Shown here: positions 50,567 to 62,295 of the stretch, one piece after another
Layout of the letters: every line of letters begins with the position of its first letter
How positions within the stretch are numbered: the first letter of the stretch is position 1
NCBI GenBank assembly: GCA_030141605.1
Contig: JAQGDQ010000104.1
Span: forward strand, 293,001 to 357,000
DNA length: 64,000 bases
Reading direction: 5' to 3'
From: Tubiluchus corallicola
Taxonomy: Eukaryota > Priapulida > Priapulimorpha > Priapulimorphida > Tubiluchidae
The notes under the pieces: model-generated
Told to the model about the DNA's origin: nothing
What the model saw: the letters and a program-made list of their open reading frames with translations, nothing else
The model's database searches: none
Program-made: the position numbers and the translations under genes

Positions 50567-51515
50567 GAAGGACAATCAACCAGGTTAAAATGCACACGAT
50601 ACCAAATAAAGCTAGTGCAAAAGCCGAATGTATGAGAACCTCGTTCGTATTATACATACTTCTTGAACTGTAAGGTAGAGCGTCTCTTGAACTCTCAGCT
50701 CTAGCCACTATCCAGTCAACATTTTCCTGGATTACCTTCCACGTAGGCAAGAACAACGAAACTATGGCGTCCCAATGGGAAAGTCTTCAATGAATCTGGT
50801 TTTGTAATAAACCCGTTTTCATCCGTCTCCCTAACCCCATCTGAATTTGTAGCCGTTGCAAAAAAATCGTTTAGTTCCTGGAGTCCGTTTTCGCGTACTT
50901 GTAATCACACCATCATTGTCCACCTGAAACTCACTTACAGTGTCACCAGCCCGTGTCCTCAGGCCATAAGAAAATTTGGGAACGTATTTTGCCGGGGTAG
51001 AATCATCGACTTCCACAATGACCACCTGTCTACCTACTGGCAGGCTCTCAACAACAACTGTCTTATATGATGTTTGCTTAAAGCTTAGCGGTGGGCCTTG
51101 AAATTCTACTGTAATATGAACAGCTGATATGGCACTATACGGCAAATCAGGTTTAAACCAATTGTAGAAAGCTTTCACTGCTATAAAGTACTCTGGTTCT
51201 GTGATTTTTCCAATCACCAGCAAATTACCGCGACTGAAGTCACTAAGAATCATGAATGGCAACTCCTCCTTATATTCCTTGTTATCTAGCAACTTAAGTT
51301 TTAACATCTTATCTTGTTTGCCGGTTTCGCCATTGAAGGCAACAATTTTGCTCGGTTTTGGTTTTATTGCCGTTCCTTCCTAATGTTTTGCTTCACTGGC
51401 GTAAAACATTTTTTCACTAAAATAAGGATTCAACTTATAGTCCATAACATCGAAAGTGAGCATACAAGTGGATTTCTTTGCTGACACGCTACCGTCAGTC
51501 AACACGTTAGAGTTA
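50567..51515 (-). pseudogene. Cadherin-like copy 3, broken
   Basis: Minus-strand DNA clearly closer to copy 1 than to copy 2. It keeps the transmembrane segment (NEVLIHSAFALALFGIVCILTWLIVL, 50580-50660), the fourth repeat (for example FQVDNDGVITSTRK) and much of the third. Defects: the last codons are replaced by a LINE end at 50563-50567; about 55 bp is missing near 50720; about 190 bp is missing near 50822; a single extra A in a run near 50866 shifts frame; indels occur near 51375; and everything upstream of about 51515, including the signal peptide and first two repeats, is gone. An in-frame 12-bp insertion at 51230 shows it diverged before decay. Two ORFs (50487-50756 and 50831-51307) remain, but no functional protein is expected. 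Confidence 0.9.
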
Positions 51516-51594
51516 GTTTTAAGGTTGAAGTTGTCTCATTTTTCTTATGACTTTTTTACCTGGATTCATGTTGGTGAAGTGGGCTTCCATGGAC

Positions 51595-51735
51595 AGGCAT
51601 CATCCGCTCACAGCTTAATCATGACTTGGTGTCTGTGGATGCCCTGAGCTATTACCTTTTAGAATCACTTTAACGGTCAAACAACATGAGCTCCGACAAA
51701 CGGCAATATAATTAAATTCGCATAGCTTAAAGGAC
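51595..51735. repeat. Dispersed repeat family 6, copy B
   Basis: Relative of 39085-39225, about 80 bp beyond the point where the broken cadherin-like copy ends. It may have been involved in the rearrangement that truncated it. Confidence 0.7.
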
Positions 51736-51852
51736 AAGAAAAAGGGTCTTCAAAGTGGTTTTCACAAAAATCGCTTTAAAAGAATTATATTAGTTTATGG
51801 CAATCTTAAGCACGTATCCTACTCACGTTAAAAGAAATGCCTGTTTGCTACA

Positions 51853-51914
51853 TGCACGCACGCATGCACGCATGCACACGCACACGCACGCACACACACA
51901 CACACACACACACA
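51853..51914. repeat. (CACG/CA)n microsatellite
   Basis: atgcacgcacgcatg-type units turning into pure CA. Confidence 0.92.
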
Positions 51915-52785
51915 GTAACATCAATTGAACTTCGTTTTCAGTTGCAACCTAAAAAGGGCGTCCTTAGAACGGCAACCACTGCATGTGAACTTCATTCTAG
52001 CAGCAGTAAAGGTCCTGGCAAAACATTTTATGCATTAACCATTTCTATTAACTTGTTGTTAGATTTTGCACTGAGGACTGCAAAAAATGTTATTGTAGGC
52101 TCTCTTTACACACCTGGGTTTTTTAAAAACACTAAGCTTAAAGTTTTACCCGAGGAATCACCTCTTTAATTTGATAGCTATGTATAACTAATGTTTCAAC
52201 GAATATTTACTTTTTAAGGTTTTCAAATTTTTTCATACCTAACTGAACTGCACTGACTAAGCAGCATTTCTACTTGCCGGCCTGTGTTTTGCGTCCATTG
52301 CAGTGTAAGTATCACTGCTATAATTATGATACTACAACATTCTTATGAAGAATTTGTACAAATTTCACTATTTTCATCAAAACGCGAAAATATTCAAAAT
52401 GAGGCCGGCGATCGCACACTGACTGGTGGTTTTCACTCTTTTTTCTTAAATGGTCTGAAATTTTTTTCTTACATAAACAAAAACTTTATGCAATAGCCTA
52501 CAGTAAACATATGCACCGAAACAGTAAGGAAGTATACATTAATTGAATATATGAGTAAAACACAAAATCGTAGTGCAACATACATTCACTGTTAGAAATC
52601 GAATTGCTGTGAGCATTATTGTACAAATTTAAGTCTGTTGATGGTCAAAACGGAAATCTTACAAATTTTGTGAAAAGAACTATAAAATTTTAGTGTACCA
52701 GACAACGCATTTGTAAACATTTGACAACGCCTCATATACCAAGCTATTGTAATATTAACAGCTGTAACAGCTAGCTAGAACCTTA
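51915..52785. other. Intergenic, nothing recognised
   Basis: The plus-strand ORF at 51837-52169 is partly CA-repeat and otherwise unlike any known protein. Confidence 0.35.
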
Positions 52786-53025
52786 CCTGGTTCATTTTTT
52801 CTTATTCCCAAACAAGAGCCTGCTAATAAATCACTCTACGGACAGACTAATGCACAATTAAGTCTACGTAAAGCAACTGAAATTACTGAACTGAGGTGGC
52901 AGACAGCTTTGCTTTACACACATGTCACGCGCCGGTTGTAGTTAGGACGCGTTGCTGTGGTACACTTAACCTTTGACCTGGGGCGACTACTTGCGCATAA
53001 TGAAACTGTGAAAAGGCTTGTTATT
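52786..53025. repeat. Dispersed repeat family 5, copy B
   Basis: Mostly the reverse complement of 31860-32080, with a direct-orientation match to 32190-32250 at its right end (gtacacttaacctttgac ... gaaactgtgaaaaggctt). Confidence 0.65.
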
Positions 53026-55199
53026 TTTCAAAAAGTATATAAAAGATATTTAGTCATTGTTTCAAAATAAACATTTTACTATTAAGTCACCAAGGCAACT
53101 AACTTGAATTCTACGATATGTTTTAATTTTTGATTTTATTATGTTTTTGCTCTTGCATTGACACTTCATGTATTGAAATTGTAATTTTGTATATTATTTT
53201 GTTTTTATGTAAATGCGAAATGTTATAAAAGTAACTATTGTAATTTGCAAAAAATGAGCTTACCTTATCATTATGACATTTTTCTTAAAATGCCATGATT
53301 ACGAATTAATAGGAGTGATTCCCATAAGTAACAAGACAGATGCTGTGACAACACACTCTGATAACTAAGAAGCCAATCTCAGCTAATACACTCTCAGCCT
53401 CTTTTAATTCTGCGATCGCAAATTCAACGTTTTTATGGACAAAACGCGTTACTTTAACAAGTAAAGAGTGTTGATAATGACCATAGTAACGAGCTATGCA
53501 ATTAGTGTACATGCATAATTATTTGTGTATACATGCGCATTAAATAAGATGTCAAAGTCACTCTGCACAAATTAATGGCGTATTGTTAAAGAGAAAAATC
53601 AATCAATGTTAAAATGTGAGTAAGTCATTAATTTCTAAGATTTCTTTTCATTTGCCACAAGCTACACATTTCATTGTTGTATCAAAACACAAGGATTGTC
53701 AATACTTACCTTATAAAATCAGATCCATTAAACTAAGCAGAATGATAAACTTCCATTTAAATGCCAAGACGTCTACCAAGCATCTGTTACTCTATCACAG
53801 CCAAAACAGTGGTACAAATCTTTTTGATTGGTGAAAGTCACTAAATCAGTCACTTTCAACTTAATTTATTCACATTCATAACTCTATATTTCTTCCTAAT
53901 TTATTAAAGCCCAACAGTTTAATCGACGAAATTGCAAAGCAGAGCGATACGACGTAAAGCAACCTAAATTTTTTAGTAAAATGTTTTTTGAAGGAAATAT
54001 GCTCACCCATCTATTCATCACGCATATCTGAATATCTAGCGTTACAAATTTTTACCTGCATAGTGATGTTCGTGCAATGATTTGTGTAAAATAGCCCAGT
54101 AATGCAAACTGCTGTTACACAAAGTAAGGATACAATGTAATATTTGATTGTAGCTTCATCTGAATGCTAAAAATCATGGATGTTATGATTACATATGGCA
54201 GAATTCGTTTAGATTCGAAATTTTGAACAAACTTTGTGTCAGGAATCAAATCAGTTTAAAACTAATTAGTTGTTTTATAGTACTACATTAATTGCATTAA
54301 TATAGTATTATATTAATTAATTGCTACACTGTTGGAGTATTAATTTCAGAAGTATGAACTTGTGTACTAGTAAGAAATTAACCACTGAAGTTACAAAACT
54401 CACGAAACCAAGTTCAACTTGTTCAAGAGAATCTTTTGTTTGGGGAACTCAATAATTATGTGTTTTTTTCCAATAATTTACATCACGGCTCTATATTACT
54501 ATCAGCACGTCAAAACTGTCACGTCGTGCAACAGCCGCATACACTTGCTACGCTGGGTCAATTACAGTACAAGCGGCTAGCACACAAATGAACACACTTT
54601 CTTCACCTCTTTCCGAACGAAGACTTACCTCCGCTCTTGTAGGATTTCATCGAATTCTACTCATTGCCACAGCTGCATTCTGTAATTTGCATGATTTTAT
54701 GTTCTTCGTTAAACCACTAATGTGCTGGATTAACTTCCCTTGCGTCCAGTTGAAGCAATTTGCACAAGTCCCACAACTAAAATCTCATTTCAGTCATGGC
54801 AGCTGCTATGAAAGCTGAACACATAACTCACTTTAGTTCAATTATTCTTATGTCCACAAGACCGACTACCAGACAATGATAGTTCTTTATATCGTATGTG
54901 TCTGGTTTGAGCTTTGGTGTCTCTTGAAAGTGTTTTCAATTAATTTCGAAATACGTGCTTAAAAATGGAAAAGTATACAAGTAAGGTAACACAAACAACT
55001 TTTGGCTTATAGAAACGGCGTTGCTCACTAAAATAACAATAAATTTGCGCCAGCGGCATATTTTTATTTTAGTGCAAAGCTTGCAATGTTTGTACATAAA
55101 GTATACAGTTTTGACCAGGACAACCATTTTAACATATTACATGACTTTTTAAAAAAAGGAATCAGAGAATGACATCAAGTACTGGTACATTTCTAGAAT
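53026..55199. other. Intergenic, nothing recognised
   Basis: AT-rich, with short chance ORFs only; no exon or element end that I can support. Confidence 0.4.
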
Positions 55200-55335
55200 A
55201 GGACACTATACGAAATAGTGTTCCACAAGGCACAATTCTGAGGCCTTAATTTATTATTTAATATAGACTTAAATGCGAGTCCAGCTATAATTAGTATTTA
55301 CTCAATAACTCAAGGGGTTGACGACATGAACTACA
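55200..55335 (+). mobile_element. Degraded LINE reverse-transcriptase motif
   Basis: The plus strand reads SVPQGTILRP (55218-55247), with a damaged LLF-like continuation and DLNAS, then VDDM at about 55318-55329 where FADD is expected. Stops and frame changes are frequent. A relic of the RT palm. Confidence 0.6.
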
Positions 55336-55831
55336 ACCATTGTAATCCAAATATAGTCATAAATATCTCAGGCAGGAAAATAATATTATTATAAATTTTA
55401 TATGTATAATAAGGCAAACTTCAGGCACACATATGACAACTAAACCTGGTCGTTTTAAAAACATGATAATTTTCAATTTCCGGTAATTTTTTGTGACAGC
55501 AGATGAAATTCTAGCGAAATTTCTTTGTGAAACTTTGCGTGGGATAATATTGGCGGCCTTATAAATTGGTTTCATTTGTCCGTATTTACGTCACAACACC
55601 GCAAGTTTGTGTCAGAATGGCTTGCAAGTGGATGATTAAGCCAGACCTTGGTACAAGCTGCAAGGTGAGTATTTCAACAACATTTGGAAGCGTCGCTGAA
55701 GACTTTTGTGCGACGACTGGAACAGTTCTTAGCAGTTGCATCAGAACTTATCTAGATTTAGTTGTCAGTTGTTTTATTAATGTTTAAAAACTCCTAAGCC
55801 TACTCTGAAGCCCAGTAATGATGGTGTTTTT

Positions 55832-55952
55832 GTTGCTCATATCACGTTGAAAACACCGGTTCTCGTCTGATCACCGAAGTTAAGCAACGTAGAGCCTGGT
55901 TAGTACTTGGATGGGTGACCGCAGACAACCAGTGCTATAGGCTTGCGGGATG
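55832..55952 (+). rRNA. 5S rRNA-like sequence (head of a SINE)
   Basis: From atcacgttgaaaacaccgg through gaccgc to about gctataggctt, the sequence follows animal 5S rRNA almost base for base in its centre. The internal Pol III control region is intact: an A box around gttaagcaacgtagagcc and a C box around tggatgggtgaccgc. The 5' dozen bases do not pair with the 3' end, and the 3' part is diverged (agacaaccagtgc). It is therefore a 5S-derived SINE head or pseudogene rather than a working 5S gene. Confidence 0.6.
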
Positions 55953-56385
55953 CCCACACTGTATATCAACACTAGGCGGAGGAGCTGCACAAGCAAACAA
56001 CGTCTAGAGGGCGGAGGAGGTCAAGTGACCCAACGGCCATGTGTAGTGGAGTAAACCTTCCAAATCAGGAATGGAGCCCTGAAGGCGGACCAGTGCAGCA
56101 TGCTCACTGACTCCGGCAGCTCCTGCAGCCAACCTGGTGCCAAACGTATCGCTCCGCTTTCCCTTGGACTACACCAGGGAGGAAGAGAGGGGGTTCCTTT
56201 TGCTTGGGCAACTCAGGATCTCCATACACCTTGCTCAGGCGCGCGCCCTGGAGAGGCCATTCCAGTGGTTCAAGGATCGGACTGCTCAGCCACAGTCGAC
56301 GCTGCAGCTCTATCAATGTGATCAATAACTGACTCTCCACACTCCATTGTCTTCCGAGACAGAAGGATGCCAACAACTAGTAAGT
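55832..56385 (+). mobile_element. 5S-derived SINE (SINE3-like)
   Basis: The 5S-like head runs without a T-run terminator into about 430 bp of GC-richer, non-coding body (tcctgcagccaacctggtgc, ttggactacaccagggagg, cttgggcaactcaggatc). It ends near caacaactagtaagtaggcc. This head-body layout defines SINE3-type elements. The short ORFs inside are by-products. No clear target duplication was found. Confidence 0.65.
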
Positions 56386-56464
56386 AGGCCTACATTGTGT
56401 GTGTCAGTAACCTATTATGTTAATCACACCTTTATGGAGTCTAATCATGTACGATGCATTCATG

Positions 56465-56875
56465 AAAGGAAGGAGTAGCGCCTAAGCCCCCTGGGAAGTT
56501 AGGCTTATTTTGGGGAAAATTTTAAAAGTATTTAATAATAAGTGTGACATGTGCCTCGTGCAATTAGTAAAATCGCTTTAAAGTCACGACCACTTCACGC
56601 TTGGTGTTCGCATTTTGAACTCTCATTCTCATTCTTCCAGCAATGACATCATTCACCGACTGAAGAAAAGAAGCGCATTGTTAATTTCTGTGATAAGCTA
56701 GACGGCTAATTTTGCATGATCATTTGGTTTTCTGCAGAAGTTTGAATTAGTTTAAGCAGCGCGCGGTTAAGGACAGCCACTGTGTGCTCACGAGAAGACG
56801 CTCAGTTCAACAGTTACGTCTCATTTTCAAGTGAATGGCAGTTACCACCGCGCCTGAAAATTTCTACACAGTGGT
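56465..56875. repeat. Dispersed repeat family 2, copy B (inverted)
   Basis: Reverse-complement relative of 26066-26470, lying just after the SINE. Confidence 0.75.
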
Positions 56876-56961
56876 AATATAAATTAGTTTTATATTTTTA
56901 GACAGTTATTTGGAAACCGTCTATATTATATATTTCTAACTTTAAATGCCAACAGTAAAAA

Positions 56962-57050
56962 ACACCGATCATGCTAAACGACTTATCATGCTTAACGACT
57001 TATCATGCTTAACGACTTATCATGCTTAACGACTTATCATGCTTAAACGA
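56962..57050. repeat. 17-bp tandem repeat
   Basis: About five units of atgcttaacgacttatc. Confidence 0.93.
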
Positions 57051-57147
57051 CCTTCCCTTTAAATCAAAATGTCGAGTTGTTAAGTCAAAATTTGGAATTA
57101 TTAAGTCGGAATTTCGTAATACTGAGTCGAAATTTCGAGTTACTAAA

Positions 57148-57460
57148 CTTAGTTTTTGTTTTTACTATGTCCTTAACAAGCTACCGTAGTTGTGATAAAT
57201 TTAGTTTTTGTTTTTGCTATGTCCTTAACAAGCTACCGTAGTTGTGATAAATTTAGTTTTTGTTTTTACTATGTCCTTAACAAGCTACCGTAGTTGTGAT
57301 AAATTTAGTTTTTGTTTTTGCTATGTCCTTAACAAGCTACCGTAGTTGTGATAAATTTAGTTTTTGTTTTTGCTATGTCCCTAATAAGCTAACGTAGTTG
57401 TGATACATTTAGTTTTTGTTCTTGCTGTGTCCCTAACAAGCCACCGTAGTTGTGGAACCT
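57148..57460. repeat. 52-bp tandem repeat, six copies
   Basis: tagtttttgtttttactatg starts at 57150, 57202, 57254, 57306, 57358 and 57410, exactly 52 bp apart. Units 1-4 are nearly identical and the last two diverge. Confidence 0.95.
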
Positions 57461-58496
57461 CTACTTTGTTCATCGTTAAACTTTTTCTTGACTAGATGCG
57501 GTGGCATAAAATTGGTTAAATTTCTCGGCAACGAATGATTTCCATATGCGGTAGACTACAAAACTTCTTCGTATACAGAATTAAATAGGCTATAAACCAC
57601 AGTCGCTGTTTTGATGGTATTATCTGAGTCAGTCACACTCACAAAAACCGTATCTGGCCTTTTAACGGATACGCAGCATCAAAGACGCAGTATCACACTT
57701 TAATACGCAATAAAAGTAAACGATAAAATTTAAATAAACCAGCTGACTGATGGTTTCGAGGATCGGACGGACGGACAGACAGGCAGACTGGCTTGCCAAA
57801 CTTTTCCTTTGCCACCTTTTAGATATTATCCGTAATGGCACAGCAATAAGTTTTATTTTCACTGCCTCGGTAGTTTTGAAACAGGTAAATTTGAAGCCAT
57901 AAATGTACCAATTTTAGAAATTTTAATGACGTGCTGCCTTAGTCACCATGGCAACCATTTTTACTACAGAACTAGTGCTCAGACCCCGCCTGCTATGCAA
58001 GTTTGGTTGGAGTCAGAACAACGGTTTTTGAGAAAAGGGTGAACAGACAGATCAGTAGACAGATGTGACTAAAATAAGGGTCGCCTAAGACGAGCCGTCG
58101 AACCAGCTGATTGATTTAATAAAAACACTTCAGACTTATTTTGAATTTTCTAACAGAGATTTTAACAAGTGGTTGAATATTTACAACTAGAAGATGGCAG
58201 TTTTTCAAAAAGTCCTTTAGACACCTAATTATAAGAAACTTGACTAGAATTAACGGCAAGCGAGTGGAAAAACAAAGTCAAATAAAGATTTAAAATGACC
58301 CGAGAACTAGTAATTATATAAATGTGACCTGAGGATGGTATATACAAGTATAAAACTAAACACGTCGCAAAATAGAACCAAGAAAATAAAATTTTTGTTT
58401 TTTTATGGTAGCAAGAAAACTAATTAATAATGTTTGCCCATTGCCACAACCTTTTTGGTTTTTAAATCATTGTGAATAAACAGGTATGGTCACCGT
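57461..58496. other. Intergenic, nothing recognised
   Basis: No gene or element end identified. Confidence 0.4.
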
Positions 58497-58632
<136 letters not shown>

Positions 58633-58690
58633 TTCTTCCTTCCTTTTTCCTTTCTTTCTATTTTCCTTCATTCCTTTCATTCTCGTTTAT

Positions 58691-59339
58691 TTATTTACAT
58701 ATTTTCTTATTTATTTATTTGTGCAGTTTGTTTAGTAATGACTAGAATTGGCTTGATTTGAACATCTACCGTTAATTCAAGATTTGAAAAGTTTGAACAG
58801 TGTGCTTCAACTGAAGAATAACACTCACCCAGAGTGCTTAAACCTTATACCTTGCGCGAAATACGTAAGGAGGATAAACCTCTGACATTCGCACGGTAGT
58901 TCTTGTATAATTTTGTTCACCAACACGTACTGGGCAAGACGGACGTACTGAGAGACGGACAGGCCACTGAAAGTGTAAGTCACGGAATTCATCACCTCCC
59001 TACGTTTGTAGAAAATTTGAAAACTTGTGCAGTTGAAAACAGCTGATTCGCGGCGTCGATTGATCTGGAAACTGCTGAAAATACACAGTATCCGTCATCA
59101 GTATCCTTACATTTGTGCAAATTTTGTAAATTTCTATAATTGAGAACAATTGCTTGATGGTGTCTGTTGATGCAAAATTATACAAATAATGCCAGAATTC
59201 CAGGTAACAATTCCGAAGGATTATAAACGCTCAAAAAAGGCAACCCAGTGTGACTGACGGACACTTCATGCCTGCTATGTGATGATGTGTCGCCTGCTTG
59301 GCTGACTCGTCGGGTATGCGACCAGGGTTACAGTAAAGA
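58691..59339. other. Intergenic, nothing recognised
   Basis: No support for any gene or element. Confidence 0.4.
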
Positions 59340-59344
59340 GAACC

Positions 59345-59675
59345 TGTTAAATTATGTTAAAAGCAGTAGATTATGATAAATAATTATGTTGATAGATGCT
59401 GGTATGATAAAGCCAGTTAAAGAGTGGTGGCACGTGATTACGTGATCGAGGAATTGAGACAGCGGGACACCGCGCACGATATATAAGGCGTGCTGGGCCT
59501 CCAGCTGGAAAAATTAGATTCAGATTAAGTCTGGGAGCCGGAGCGTACAGACCGTTAGATCAGGGGCCTTTGGCATTGCTATTTATTATATTTATTGTGT
59601 TTAATAAACGTGTCATTTTATAATCAGACTTTTCATAGCTTTGCCATTCCTAAAGCATCAATAAGCAGCTACACA
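59345..59675 (+). mobile_element. Solo LTR of an LTR retrotransposon
   Basis: A 331-bp segment begins TGTTAAATTATG and ends AGCTACACA. It is flanked by gaacc (59340-59344) and caacc (59676-59680), a 5-bp target duplication with one mismatch. Inside are a TATA box (tatataagg at 59480-59488), a GC-richer stretch where the transcript would start, and an AATAAA (59603-59608). No gag, pol or second LTR adjoins. The TG...CA ends and 5-bp duplication fit Gypsy or BEL elements. Confidence 0.78.
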
Positions 59676-59680
59676 CAACC

Positions 59681-60425
59681 AATAAAACGCACTATACAAC
59701 GAAATTAATTTTACTGTTATGACCTGATTGGGTATGCCCGTACCCAACTTGAACATACTCCTGAAGCAAATTTCTTAAATAAACTAAAACAGCTATCTTT
59801 TGTTTGTCAATGAAAATATTCTTTAAGAAATATCGCCACTTCTGCTATCCATTGCAAATTAAATTAGTACATAATTCAACACAACCATAGAGAAAAAAAG
59901 ATTTTTTACCAAATGTTTTACTAAAGCTTGAGGACTCCATGCTTTAGAGGTCCTAGGCTGCGACCTATATTAGCCTATAAGATATTTGGCTTTGCATGTG
60001 ACGCACATTTGTTTACACATATCTGACAAACAAGACATTTTAACCCCGCGTAGCGAAGATTAGATTATGCGTAATTTAATATTTGCTGAAAACACTGGAG
60101 TTAAGGTTGTAAGCGTTTTTCAAAGAAGCCAACTAGGCAACTGCTAATAGGCAACGAGTGAGTCCATTTGCAACAGTTTAAACATTGTGAGGCTTCCACA
60201 ACTACTTACTCACGCTGAAGATGCTGGTTTTTTCCCTAATGACCGTAATAATGGTATTTTGGTCACGCCATGGGCATTAAACATTTCGCTGTTCATAACA
60301 GAGTGATTTTTCGAAATTGTCGTGATGATGGTTAATGATACCTTGTGGCAACTCTGCGAATTTCTTGCGCGATTTTTGTTTGTGTGTCAATGAACGGATG
60401 TCTTCTAGGTAACAAAACTGCAACA
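59681..60425. other. Intergenic, nothing recognised
   Basis: No gene or repeat boundary found before the CAG/CAA tract. Confidence 0.4.
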
Positions 60426-60429
60426 GAGG

Positions 60430-61290
60430 AAAAGCGCAACAGCGATCAGCAGCAAGCAGTAGTGATTGCGACGATAACGGCAGCTGCATCAGCAACAGCG
60501 ACAGTAGGAAAAGCAGCAGTAGTGACAAATGAACAGCAAGAGTAAAAATAACGGCAGCAGGAGCAACAACAGCAACAATAGCAAAAGCAGCAGTAGCACC
60601 AGAACCAGAAAAATAGTACCAACTGCAGCAGAACAACATCACTACACAGCAACAGCAGTAGCAACAGCAATTACACAACAACTGGAGCAGCAGCAATAGC
60701 AAATACAGCAGCAACAGCATTAGCAATAGCTCCAGCAACAACAACACCAGCAGCAGCATTAGCAACAGCACCACCACCAACAACAACAGCTGCAGCAGTA
60801 ACAACAGCATTAGCAATAGCTCCGGCAACAACAACACCAGCAGCAGCATTAGCAACAGCAACAGCAATAACAACAGTAGCAGCAGTAGCATTAGCAACAG
60901 CACCACCAACAACAACAACAGCAGCAGCTGCAGCAGTAGCAGTAGCAACAGCATTAGCAATAGCTCCAGCAACAACAACACCAGCAGCAGCATTAGCAAC
61001 AGCAACAGCCACAACAACAGCAGCAGCAGTAGCATTAGCAACAGCACCAACAACAACAACAACAACAGCAGTTGCAGCAGTAGCAATAACTCCAGCAACA
61101 ACAACACCAGCAGCAGCATTAGCAACAGCAACAGCAACAGCCACAACAACAGCAGCAGCAGTAGCATTAGCAACAGCAACAGCCACAACAACAGCAGCAG
61201 CAGTAGCATTAGCAACAGCACCAACAACGACAACAACAGTAGCAGCAGCAACATCAGCTCAGCAACGGCAACGGCAACGGCAGCGGCAAT
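60430..61290. repeat. CAG/CAA/GCA-rich trinucleotide repeat with larger periodicity
   Basis: About 860 bp of agc/aac/agt triplets. A longer block (agctccagcaacaacaacaccagcag, then agcattagcaacagca) recurs at about 60728, 60820, 60963 and 61088, so amplification also acted on units of roughly 90-145 bp. All frames remain open on the minus strand, giving a 349-codon Leu-rich ORF (60277-61326) and an Ala/Val-rich one. No domain flanks them, so I read them as repeat by-products. Confidence 0.93.
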
Positions 61291-62295
61291 AGTAGGCTGC
61301 ACCCACATTGATACTTTGACATCCATATTTCATCCACTCATAATTACTTCTTGTAACTCTCAGTCTAACTACAGTCATTACACAGTCACTGCCACACTGC
61401 TACTCTGAGCGTGAACTCTAACAACTTTAATTCCTCGTGATTTCCAGCCGTGATCGCAAATCTAATGAAACACTGGCATTGAAGAAAACACGAATTATCC
61501 ACCAAAATCTATTTGATGTGTTGCTCTTACAACTCACTAGTAGGGATTAACTCTTTGTTGTTCCGTCTGCGAACCACTTTCTTGATGTCTTTGCAACTAC
61601 GCAAAATGAACGTGAGGGATTAATCTTCAGTAACTACGAAGTTATAGCGCTGGGACGTTGTATACGTTTTTATTATTTGTTTTTTAATTTCGTGAAGCGG
61701 TTCTATGTAGCCAAAATGTTAGTAAAGCTTTAAATTCAGACATCTTTTCATAGATAGCAATCAGCACAAATATTTATTGGAACATTGATAAACTTACCAA
61801 TGGACGTACCGAGTACCATCTGCATGAAACATGATCATTTTCTCTAAAGATTAACTAAAATTTGCAACATGTTTTGACTCGTACAAAATGACAGCAAAGT
61901 TATCCTTTCATAGCACACAGATGAGCTGTTTAATTGCAAAATTTTATTACTAAAAAGTTCTCACTGTAAAGAAATAAAAATAGACACCACTTCAGTATAG
62001 TAATGTATGGACAATATATGAACAGGCAAAGTGAAAAAAGAACAAAAAATCACGATGTTGAGCTGAAATTCTGAATTATGATTTTTGAAGACCAAGAAAA
62101 ACTTACAATTACATGGAATAAGACGAAAACAGACATCTGAGGACGAGAACTAGTGTTAATAACATCACAGGTATCAGTGACATAACCGTATTATTAGAAT
62201 TACTATGGTTTTCCAAGCGGTTATTGTTTTTTGCCTTTGTAATGCTACAAAGCTGTATTAATTTTGCAATAGGCTATCACTTGGAAATGTTAAGT
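61291..62295. other. Intergenic, nothing recognised
   Basis: AT-rich, no supported feature. Confidence 0.4.

Noticed and set aside
56962-57460. Regular repeats that could be mistaken for a CRISPR array
   Set aside because: The 17-bp and 52-bp units are contiguous with no unique spacers, and the DNA is animal nuclear.
60277-61326. 349-codon minus-strand ORF rich in Leu/Ala/Val
   Set aside because: It is produced by triplet repeats that keep frames open; there is no domain, signal or flanking exon, and an overlapping ORF in another frame is similarly open.
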